In this document: in pieces, positions 54,968-64,000 of the stretch | How positions within the stretch are numbered: the first letter of the stretch is position 1 | Layout: each line of letters begins with the position of its first letter | Origin: Myrica gale | Taxonomy: Eukaryota; Streptophyta; Magnoliopsida; Fagales; Myricaceae | NCBI GenBank assembly: GCA_963930655.1 | Contig: OZ005621.1 | Location: 15,301,001-15,365,000, forward strand | DNA: 64,000 bases | Direction of reading: 5' to 3' | Program-made: the position numbers and the translations under genes | The notes under the pieces: generated by a model | Told to the model about the DNA's origin: nothing | What the model saw: the letters and a program-made list of their open reading frames with translations, nothing else | The model's database searches: none

Positions 54968-56213
54968 GGTCAAGAAGTTCATGATCATCACCATCTAACT
55001 CCTCAGTGTGGTAGGCGGCCAGTTTAGAGGCTATTTAACAAATTTCCAGAGACATGGATGAACTTTCTTCGCATCTCAGTCACCTGTACGACGGTTCTCT
55101 GGCGCAGGATAAGGCTCAAGATTGGTGGCAGGTATGACACGCTTACTATATATAAGCAATAAAAGTTAAAACCCTTTACATATACATATATAATATTCTG
55201 AATGCTAAAAACAGTTTTCATTTAAGAATAAAACTAAGTATGTTTAAAAGAAAAAGGTTAAAAGTGGAGAGAAATATTAATCGACAAGAGATTTAAATGG
55301 GTCAAGATCTATATTTACTATAAAAGCTCTCCTTTATTTTGTATTATAATTGAGATTATAAATTGAAGGTATCTATTTATAGAAACAATATAAAGCATGA
55401 TAGAAAAATATTCATACATTTAAATTTGAACCTCTATATTTAAATTCAGATATCTGATATCACATTTAAATTCGATATGATGATAACAATAATCACATAT
55501 CAAATCTTGTAGATTTGATTATTTAAATCTTGTAAATTTTGATTATGATATTTTATTTGTAACATGCTTGGCTTCGTAAAGTTACACAACAAAAATGTAA
55601 ATTTATTTTAACTCAGTAGAATTTTCACATATTTCAAAAAATTCTCCAAGTTTCGATAAAATGGTTAGCAAATTAAGTTTTTTTTTTCTAAACAGTTAGC
55701 AAAATTAAGTTAATAAACTCAATTATTTCAAGATTATTTAGCGGAAAATTTGTCACCCCTAATCGGAATTCACCACTTGTGATAGAAATCTAAATGTAGA
55801 AACACTTAAAAAATTAAATTATAAATTAGATCGTAAAACCAAAAAATCCAGAAGTTAAAGATATAAATAAAAAGGGGATCGGGGTGGGGGAGTTTCCACC
55901 CTCTTTTTTGACAGTGAGCTAATTTAATAAGGGTCAAATTTAAAGTGATTAGAAACATCTTTCTCCAAATCCATTCGCATTAGAAAGTAAAAATAATTTT
56001 TCTCAAAATGAAAATAAAAGTCGTCAGGCTGAGGTACGCTGGATTGCACGCGTGAAAACTGAGCGTGACATTGGAACTTCAATGAACAGGTCGACACTCT
56101 TGGAAATTATGGGCCCCGTTCTGACGTGAAAACCAACCTTAATGTCTGCAAGTGTTATTCTGGTTTCACATTGATATATATAAACTTTGTGTAATGACAG
56201 ATGATATTCTCCC
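54968..56213. other. AT-rich intergenic downstream of the UGT
   Basis: No gene recognised. The region lies on the 3' side of the intact UGT (which is on the minus strand) and would contain its polyadenylation signals; none could be assigned with confidence. Confidence 0.45.
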
Positions 56214-57620
56214 TCACTTTTTAACATCGGCTAAGAGCTTCACAAACTCGTCCAACTCCTTGACCGAACTCCCTCCATTGACCGCACTCAGGGCCACGTC
56301 GCTGAGCTCTTTGGCGCGGGACCTCTCTGGTCTCGATCCCTCAACAGAGATGACCAATAACCGAGCCAACTCGGAAGACTCCAGAATGTTATGACTGCCC
56401 TCACCTGCTCGGATCGCCACTCCTAATTGGTCCACCAACAACTTGGCATTCGTATACTGGTCCGCACCCATTGGCCACGTCAGCATCACAACCCCCGCGG
56501 CTATCCCTTCCAAAGTGGAGTTCCACCCGCAGTGAGTCAGGAACGCACCCACGGCTCGGTGCCTCAGTACGGCAACCTGTGGGGCCCAACCCTTGATCAC
56601 GAAGCCTCTGCCCCCTACGCGAGCTTCGTACCCGTCGGGGATCACTCCGTCGTCGTCGCTGGCGCGTTTCTCAGCTGGGCCCCGCACGCACAGTAAAAAC
56701 TGGACCCCACTACTCTCCAAAGCACTGATAAGGACATCCATCTGCCTACTCGTTAACACCGCACGGCTCCCGAAGCAAACGTAGACCACCGAATGGTCCG
56801 GACGAGCATCCAGCCACGTCATTACCTCATGACATGGCACAGAGCTGACCCCACCCCTGCTGGCGGACTCCTCTAGATTACTGTTGTCGGGTGGCAACAA
56901 GGGTCCCACGGCCCATACCCGATCGTTCCCTACCTCTCTCTTCATATGGTCAAAGTAGACGCGCTCCAACTCGACGAACGAGTTAAACAGCAACCCCCAA
57001 CTCGCTGCATTGTCCAACAGGTTACTCATGTAAAATTCTTTATCTGGGTCTCCTCTAAAGCATCTGAAATGTGGAGGGAACTGCCACCAAGGATAAACCG
57101 GGGAATTCGGGATTTTCGGAAAGGAAACTTGGAAGTTCATATCCTCCGGATCGTCAGGTTCCTGTGGGTCGCGACACATTGAGAAAGCAACCGACAACGC
57201 AAAGGCGCCGGATGGGGAGAAGACGATACGTGGCACACCGAGCTCGCTGGCGAGGTGGCGGGTCCAGCCAAGGAAGAAATCCGAAACAATAGCCATGGGC
57301 GGCGAGGATTGTGATTGGAACCATTGGAGGAGCATAGGATAGTGAAGGTCACGGATCGCACGTATGTTAGAGACAAGCCTCTTTTGTGGTGGACAGGAAA
57401 TTGCGGGGCTCGGGGCAGGGAGAACCAACTGTTTGAGTGAAGATGGGTGGGTGGAGAGGTAGGGTTCAAGTAAGGGCAGGTTGTCAGGGGTGACCAAAAC
57501 GGTAACGGTTAAGCCGCGGATGAGCAACCGTTGGGTGAGGTCGAGGAGGGGTATAATGTGACCGGAAGTGGGGTAGGGATAGACTAAAATATGGACACCG
57601 GTGACGGTGGTCATGGACAT
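56214..57620 (-). CDS. UDP-glycosyltransferase, UGT89 (GT1) family, intact
   Basis: A single uninterrupted frame of 468 codons, the normal length for plant family-1 glycosyltransferases, which transfer a sugar from a UDP-sugar to small hydrophobic molecules such as flavonols or hormones in the cytosol. His21 in TSGHIIPLLDL is the expected catalytic base and Asp114 in IVSDFFLGWT its likely partner. The donor-binding PSPG box spans residues 345-388, exactly 44 residues (WAPQ at the start, HCGWNSTLEG in the middle, GADQ at the end); the final Gln is typical of UDP-glucose users. Sequence style (PPMAIVSDFFLGW, EFYMSNLLDNAASWGLLFNS) fits UGT89B-like enzymes. The acceptor cannot be inferred. Start at 57620: MSMTTVTGVHILV. 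No intron is needed, as for most UGT89 genes. Confidence 0.95.
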   Translation of the reverse strand: MSMTTVTGVHILVYPYPTSGHIIPLLDLTQRLLIRGLTVTVLVTPDNLPLLEPYLSTHPSSLKQLVLPAPSPAISCPPQKRLVSNIRAIRDLHYPMLLQWFQSQSSPPMAIVSDFFLGWTRHLASELGVPRIVFSPSGAFALSVAFSMCRDPQEPDDPEDMNFQVSFPKIPNSPVYPWWQFPPHFRCFRGDPDKEFYMSNLLDNAASWGLLFNSFVELERVYFDHMKREVGNDRVWAVGPLLPPDNSNLEESASRGGVSSVPCHEVMTWLDARPDHSVVYVCFGSRAVLTSRQMDVLISALESSGVQFLLCVRGPAEKRASDDDGVIPDGYEARVGGRGFVIKGWAPQVAVLRHRAVGAFLTHCGWNSTLEGIAAGVVMLTWPMGADQYTNAKLLVDQLGVAIRAGEGSHNILESSELARLLVISVEGSRPERSRAKELSDVALSAVNGGSSVKELDEFVKLLADVKK

Positions 57621-59303
57621 GGTTAAGGAACTTCGTGAGGAGGCTATTCTGTTCTGGTGGCTATGGTGCTACAACTGGGAAGCTGTTGTATAGGCTTATG
57701 TAGTTGCGGGGCTTTCAGTACGCAGAGCTCAACGATGGAATGCTGTTTGTTGCGGTGGAATCGTGTCTGTTCTTCCTTCTTAATGCGTCACGGGTGACGA
57801 TAGGAACTATTTCAGGTGGGCCCTGGATGGAAGTTTTCCAACCCACGCAACCCTGTCACGCCAAAAAGTAGATGTCCAAAAGGAGGAAAAGAATTTAATG
57901 CTTTCTCCCGAAAAGAAAAGCTAGTATTTATTTGTAAGCATTTTATTCGCTCTAAAATCAAGAAGATGTTTTTTAAGGCAATATAACCACGGACCGACTG
58001 AAGGAGAGCGCCCCTGTGTTGTAATCCCCGTAGGAAGCAGTACAATTGGAGAGAAGTTGAGGTGTTCTGTTGTCCCAACACATTAATAAATATCATAATT
58101 CTTGTTAGGTGCTTAAGTTTTTGAATTGAAACCTTCATCCTATTTACGTGGCACCGCCGTTTTAATTATGTTTTCTCTTGATCTGCTGTCATGGCCTCTT
58201 AAGGTAATCTATTCATTTATTTTCATTTAGCAAAATATAGTCGTCTTAATCTGCACTTTTTTTTTTCTAAGCATCTTAATCTGCACTTGAAGAGGTCGTT
58301 TGTCTATTAATTTCGTGTTTCTGTTGGTTGCACCGTTAGTCCGTTACGAGGAAAAAGAAGACAGTAAAATGCCGCTTATTTTAAACAAATATTATCTGTT
58401 GTTGGAGTTGTCACCGGTACCCAGTGACTAAAATTTTAATTTCATTAATTTAAATAATAAAATTTATTACTTTGTTACAAGTTACTAGAAACGAGTCAAC
58501 GACATGAATGTACATGTAGAGCAGCGATACTATTGAGCTAAACTTATAAATTTATTATTTTAATTACTTTATTCGGTCGCTCAGAAGGCCAGGCTGCAGG
58601 TGGTGCTGTGCTTTGCAGCCACGTTGAGATGCGTAACCTATCATTATCCTTCTGTTTCTGCATGCAAGTTCTATCATTATCTGCATCTCCAGCTTCATTG
58701 TTTGTATTTATATTTCGGTGAACGTTACTCAGCAAAAAAAAAATATATATATATATATATTTCGGTGAACGTTTCACTTGATACTCTGCAGCTGGCGGTG
58801 CAAAACTCATGATAATTTTCTGAAGTAGCTTTCTGCTTCTGGGAAATTGGTCGTCAGATCGAGCAGAGCAAATTACGTTGCAAGTGCACATTGAGCTCTA
58901 TGAAGCACGTAAGAATTTTGGATCTAAATCGCTAATACTCTTTGTTTGGAATTACATACCCGTCCGTGTGAAAGTGGTTCATGTTCACTTGTCTTTTTCA
59001 ATTGAAGTACATATATTGCTCGAAAAAACAAGAGCGAAGAATTCTCTTTCCCCCTTTCTTTGCTTATGATTTGTTCTATGAACAATCAAAAAAGAAGGTT
59101 GGGGTTTCTGTCGATGCACTCCTCGTCTTTGTTGATTATTTAAAACGAAACTGAAATAACTGAAAGAAGTTGAGATATACGATTTTATGGTTATTTTGTA
59201 ACCAGGATATTGTATATTGCGCTATAATTTAAAGTCGCCGAAATCTAGTCCCTAAGTTAATAAGAATTTCGTGATAATCGACAGTTGGTTACAATGCTAT
59301 AGG
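57621..59303. other. Intergenic, including the UGT upstream region
   Basis: The first 150-200 bases (57621-57800) are the likely UGT promoter and leader; no clear TATA box stands out (a CATAAGCC-like site lies near 57690 on the minus strand). A short AT tract occurs at 58742-58760. No other gene recognised. Confidence 0.45.
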
Positions 59304-60994
59304 ATGGAAGGCCCAAATGAAGAGTGGGAAATTGAAGAATACTCATCTGATGCTACTGGTGGCAAGTTGAGTTGGATATGGGACAAGGGACTGATGTTAG
59401 GAAAGAAGATTTTGATCACGGGACACGGGTATCATAATTTCTTCCACGCCATTGTTTCTTCCTCCGTTATTGGCTATTTCAGCAATTGGGCTTGCTGCTT
59501 CAGTTCCTTCTGGGTCCTTCTTGGCGAGCTTTGCTTGCTCTGAGAAGCTTATGAGCAAGTTGCTCCCAGGGCCTGCCCCGCTTCTGCTGGACTTTGAAAT
59601 TGCTGATGATGAGGAAATCTGTAACGACGTTGAAAAGGAAGAGGAAGCTGAGGGGTATGGAGAGCAAAATGGGAATGATAAAGAGACTGGTGAGCTTTTA
59701 GATGAAAAGGAGAAAAAGCTATTGGAAAAGAGAATGGAAGTTGAACAGGGACTGAGAGAAGAAAAGGAAGCTCCTGGGATCGAAGAAAAGAGGGATGTGC
59801 AGCTGCTTCAAGACGGGCAAGGAGTGGAGGTTGTAATTGAGGGAGATGAGGAAAGTGGCAACAGTGTTGAGAGCGTGGAGATACCATTTGAAGTAACAAC
59901 TGTAATGTTAGAAAATCTTGGTGGCCAGCGAAAAGCAAGTTACGGTGAAGAAGAAGAATTGACGCGTGAGACAAGGGAAATGATTGAAAGACTCAGTGAT
60001 GAGATCACGAGGGTAAATGAGAGAATTTAGTGGAAGCAGATAGACAATATGTAGAGGAAACGCTACGAGGTGCAGAGGTGGGAGGTCCAGATGAGGTTGA
60101 TAAAACCTTGCCGGGGGATTTTGGAGAAACGATTAGGACATAAAGATGTCTATAGCGTGAACGCTGTTGAAGCGATTGGAGATACATTAGAACGAAGAAA
60201 CGTCGACATTAACACTCAAGCAGATGAACTTGTAAGTGAAACGATAGTTGTGGCTATTGTACCAAACAAGATGAAACCAGTCGAAGAATTGGAAGAAGGG
60301 AAGGACTTTAGTTACATTATAAAGCCAGAGACCATCAATAGGAGATGGAAATGAGCAGCAGAAAGCTGTGCTTGACATTCACACACAAGCAGATGAACTT
60401 GTAAGTGAAACGATCATTGTGGCTATTGTACCGGACGCGATGAAACCAGTCGAAGAGTTGGAAAAGGCCAAGGGAAGGATTCTAGTTACATTATAAAGCC
60501 AGAGACATCAATAGTTGGAGATGGAAATGAGCAGCAGAAAGCTGTTCTTGACAGGGCAGCTATGTCTCAAGCTGGAAGAACAGAGGGTAATCATGTTAGT
60601 CACCAAGAAGATCAGGATTCCCATTTGAATAGGAATAAGGAAGTTTTGATTTCCTCAAATATAGAGGAAATAGAGATTGCTGATGAACAGGAAGTGGGCG
60701 TGTTTGATATCAGAACTGTAGTCAGTCACCAGTATTCCTATGTAGTTCATGGGCCTACCAAAGGTAAATAACATGGAATGAGGCTCACCTTGATTATTTC
60801 CATTCGAGCCTTGTATTTGGTTGTACGTTACTAATATTTCTGAATCCCCTTAATTGAACTGACGGATTTCATTTGCAGAATCATTATGTTATGTGGGCAG
60901 TGAAGCTACAGAATCTGGGGAGCTTTCTGTCTCGACTACAGTACATGAGTCTAGTCATAATGGACAAAAGTATACTACAGTTCCTTCTAGTGAG
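59304..60994 (+). pseudogene. Plant membrane-protein-like gene, frame-disrupted
   Basis: ATG at 59304 (MEGPNEEWEIEEYSSDATGG) leads to LGKKILITG. After a frameshift near 59425 a hydrophobic hairpin follows (IIISSTPLFLPPLL, AISAIGLAASVPSG, SFLASFACSEKLMSKLLPG), then a long Glu/Lys-rich acidic tail. This recalls an uncharacterised family of plant proteins with an N-terminal membrane hairpin; no function is claimed. Further breaks: frame change near 60018 and back near 60130 (frame 2 is open between, 60021-60138), and a 169-bp tandem duplication from about 60205. A GT-AG intron at 60764-60878 leads to a second exon (60879-60994, ESLCYVGSEATESG) ending before GTTAGG. The exons are too damaged to call it functional. 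Confidence 0.6.
60205..60557 (+). repeat. 169-bp tandem duplication
   Basis: CAGATGAACTTGTAAGTGAA starts at 60221 and again at 60390, 169 bases apart, and the similarity continues through TTATAAAGCCAGAGA and GAGCAGCAGAAAGCTGT. The period is not a multiple of three, so the duplication breaks the frame. Confidence 0.9.
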
Positions 60995-61849
60995 GTTAGG
61001 ACTTAATTATATCTCATGCAAATAAAACCTCCACTGACTGAGTAATCGACTAAAAGACGGGAATGGATTTAATAAGTTAAGAGCAGGGGGCAAATGGTCA
61101 TACGTCTTACGATTTATTTATAATATGAATCCGGATTTTGTCTCTTTAAAATGGTTGTCAATGTCCGTCTCTTGTTTTAACTAATTTTGTTTAGTGTGGG
61201 TGTGTTTTATAGCATCACACGTAAATTAAGCAGAAACCGGATTCTGTCTGATCCTTTGATAAAAGATCTTTTCCATCTTCCACTTTTTCATTGCTTTCGT
61301 TGCGTTGAAAAATCTTGTTAATTGCAGTTGTATGACTGAATATGCTGTCCTTTTCTATGAATTCATTTCATTCTCATTCTAGGCTTGATTTGACATCAGC
61401 TGATGTTATGATTCTATGACCTGTCTTTAAGGAATCTTTTTGGTTGAGGTCAACTAAGTGATGCTTGTGCCATCAAGTTTCAATGAGCTAGAACTCTTTA
61501 GCATGTCAATTCTATCTTCATGTAAAACGTCTTTCACATGTGCTTTTGGAAAGCACCTACACTAGAGATGCACACAAGATCAAGAAAATGTCGTATTGTG
61601 TTGTTAGAGATGATTTTGGTTGGGTTCGTCAAGCAAACTGGCCTGCTGATTAGCAAGAAAAATATGCTAGAGTTAAATATACCATGCTCAAGATTAAGCT
61701 TCAACCTCTAATTGCAATGCTAGAGTTTGAGTATTTTGCAACTGAGGGTTGGCTCCGTACAGTTCTAGTAACAAACTTGAAATAAATGGGCACGGAGTAA
61801 GAACTGTTAGCATGAAGGATCAGATAAGCTTTGGTTTCTTTTATATATG
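60995..61849. other. Intergenic or intronic, nothing recognised
   Basis: A frame at 61590-61640 and following shows a protein-like stretch (VVRDDFGWVRQANW) but has stops and no recognised family. It may be part of the preceding gene or a transposon remnant. Confidence 0.35.
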
Positions 61850-64000
61850 TCACGCCCCAGACGTTAGTTTGACGAGGCTAATGACAGCCGCGAGCATTCC
61901 CAACAAGGAACGCTCTAGCGTACTTACTAACCTCTTGCAGCGGAATTTTTTTTTATAACTCTATATCGATTAACGCGAATACGGAATATTAGAACCTGCT
62001 CCATAAACGATAACGTGAAGTAGTAGCTGTAATTACACCAGAGTCTCAAAAACAATAAGCTGGTTAACAGCTCTCAACCTACAAGGCCGAATAGCCCATG
62101 ACCACCACACATCGGAGGCTCATGACGGCCCTTTCAAAAATTATATCTAAACCTTTACTGAAATAACAATAACAAAAGGGAGAGAACATCTTCGACAGCC
62201 CCTCACCTAGGGTTCAAAGTTATATTCTTAGGTTTCCTCACCTGAAATATTGTCTGGAATGATACAATTTAAAACTGCGAGTCGAATGACTCAGTAAGAG
62301 ATCATGTGAAATAAAGATGCATGTCTTGCATGAACATGAGTATTCAGGTGCATGAATGTCAATGGAATGCTTGCATATGCATGAGACATCCGTACTTGAT
62401 CTGAAAAACATGCACTAAAACTTAAAAAGAATTTCTACTTGATTTGGGCTACTTAACTCGCTCCATTTACCCCTGAAGTCAAGGTTGTACGTTCCCTTTG
62501 AAACCATTCCCCTTTCCCTTGGGAATATGGCATTTGGTCGAGCTAGCCCTTGATGTGGCCCCAGGCCTGAGGGCTAGATACGACCCTTGGAGGTACACAC
62601 CTTCACGTAAACGTCCTTCAGCGTGGTTGCACAGACCTTAAGGACTTACCCAACCTTCACGTAAACGTCCTTCAGTATTGGCGTCCTAGGTAACATCCAT
62701 CCTTCACGTAAACGTTCTTTAGTATGGATGTACCTTCTTAACGTGGTACGGTACCGACCAGAGCCCCTTGCTTAACTCGTCATAAAAACTCTCATACTTC
62801 CATTTGCATAAAGACTTCTTTCATGCTTTCATGCAAATGCTTATGTCATGTCATGCTTGATAAAATGAAAGTTCATGCTTGATAATGTCATGCAGTGTAT
62901 CATTCCAGTTTTTGGAAAAGCGTAGGTTTCCACTTACCTGCGTCCACTCGAGCGTATGGCAGCACCTTGCCTACAATTGATTCATACTAATGTCATTTAA
63001 TAGGTTTACTAGATGTAGAGAATAGTCACTCAATTAAATTCAGCACATCATACTAAATCGTCCATATTTCTTGATTTCCCAACGGTGATCTTACAATGCA
63101 AAGTATTCTCTTAAGGATGCCGAAGCCATAAGAATTGGGTTCTAAACTGATCCTTACACTAATTTTCATAACATATAAAAATTCTAAGTAATTTGGAGCT
63201 CATTTGCCACTCAAAACATTTACCCGAAAATACAAGCCGTTGAGGACGTCCAAGCGGGCAGCCTCAACGTCTCCAACTTAAAAATTCATAACTTTAAAGA
63301 AATGACTCCAAATAACATGAAATTTATTTTAAACTAGTCTCCTTTCATAGTTCAAGATTGAAGATAAAAATCAAATACATCGGAATTACCATGCATTTTC
63401 AACGACACTTCATATCGGGTGAAAATCCTAGGGCAACATTGCTGCTGCCTCCAGCTCGGCCTCCTATTTTCAAAACACCATAACTTATGCATTACACCTC
63501 CAAATCACACGAAATTTACCTTAAAATGTTCTTCTTTCATAAAATTAAAATTCAAGACCAGACTCGTAAAATTTGGACTTAAACTAATCACCAAAAAGGT
63601 ATCCTAAATAAGCAACATTCTGGACGTGCAAGGCTGGTGGCAGCTTGATGTTTGGACCTTGAACAACACATAACTCCCCCAATACTTATCGGAATCACCC
63701 AAGGTATGACTTAAAATCTTCATATTTCCTAGGCATACAATCTAGGATCCTCTTAAGATCAAGGGATAAGCTCAATTGCATCAGAATACACTCCTAGTTC
63801 GAGCCTTGAAATCTGCAGAGGTTAATTTCAGCAATAACAATGATCTTCTCAACCTTCCAAACCTCCAACAACCAAAACCCCAATCTCTTCATGTCACAAC
63901 CAACATCCAAGGCTAATTTAACATCTCATAACAACAACCATTCTCTCACATTCTTCCTAATTTTACAACTCCAATTCAAAGAACAAAACCATGATTCCAT
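61850..64000. mobile_element. Probable LTR of a Ty3/gypsy retroelement, right end beyond the window
   Basis: TGTCACGCCCC at 61850 is a typical start of one class of plant gypsy LTRs. The following non-coding DNA contains the phrases GCGAGTCGAATGACTCAGTA and AAAGATGCATG, which I associate with the same class. Loosely repeated blocks of 'ctccaaatnacacgaaatttac' type occur at 63305-63530. No closing CA end or target duplication is inside the window, so this is a family resemblance and not a proven boundary. Confidence 0.4.
62600..62722. repeat. Three CCTTCACGTAAACGT(C/T)CTTCAG repeats
   Basis: CCTTCACGTAAACGT starts at 62600, 62654 and 62701. The third copy reads TTCTTTAG where the others read CCTTCAG. 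They lie in the putative LTR. Confidence 0.9.

Noticed and set aside
57071-57469. Frames overlapping the UGT on other strands or frames
   Set aside because: They are shadows of the intact UGT coding sequence.

Overview
This window is repeat-dense nuclear DNA of a flowering plant, most likely a eudicot. The evidence is the set of element families (DUF4283-type L1 LINEs, a TNP2-class CACTA transposon, RICESLEEPER-like and TTF/MYM-type hAT transposases, MULE-type MITEs, a tRNA-derived SINE, gag/zinc-knuckle LTR retroelements), GT-AG introns in the transposase gene, and UGT89-type glycosyltransferases. I cannot name the species from sequence alone. Almost every coding stretch is transposon-derived and broken by stops or frameshifts. 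The one clearly intact, full-length host gene is a UGT on the minus strand (56214-57620).

Layout. 1-350: LINE remnant. 1145-6268: complete hAT element with 8-bp target duplication and a decayed transposase on the minus strand. 8871-11090: probable related hAT-like element without transposase. 12890-15129: poly-A retroposon split by a solo LTR (13242-14447). 16461-16970 and 18435-18859: MULE-type MITEs with perfect 9-bp target duplications, the second inserted in the poly-A tail of a LINE 3' fragment (17345-18434). 20453-31350: a 10.9-kb CACTA transposon with 3-bp duplication AGG. 31818-32255: aspartyl-protease gene fragment. 32501-38359: full-length, decayed LINE with 14-bp target duplication. 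38590-40785: second LINE fragment interrupted by a solo LTR (39289-40585). 41373-41734: small solo LTR. 42884-43330: LINE RNase H fragment. 43867-44140: SINE. 45060-49012: LTR retrotransposon with gag and part of protease but no reverse transcriptase or integrase. 49562-53505: UGT89-like pseudogene split by a second kind of hAT element. 54547-54959: small hAT MITE of the same end-type as the element at 1145. 56214-57620: intact UGT. 59304-60994: decayed membrane-protein-like gene. 61850-end: probable LTR of another retroelement.

The most interesting object is the CACTA element. It is not a simple two-ended transposon. Inside it, the same module appears three times: a cluster of the palindromic octamer GTCCGGAC and one-base variants, a short untranslated leader ending in a likely splice donor, a second smaller octamer cluster, a coding region, then an AT-rich tail. 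The three coding regions are a short coiled-coil protein, a larger protein with a 'putative plant transposon protein' type domain plus a related coiled-coil tail, and the TNP2 transposase. A final octamer cluster lies at the 3' end. This suggests that transposase-binding repeats and promoters were multiplied together inside one element.

Other recurring themes: hAT elements sharing TAGGGYTG ends and GGTCCGG subterminal repeats at a 5.1-kb and a 0.4-kb scale; an LTR family whose TATA box sits in the loop of a hairpin in two copies; and stop codons that are nearly all explained by C-to-T or G-to-A transitions, as expected when methylated transposons decay.
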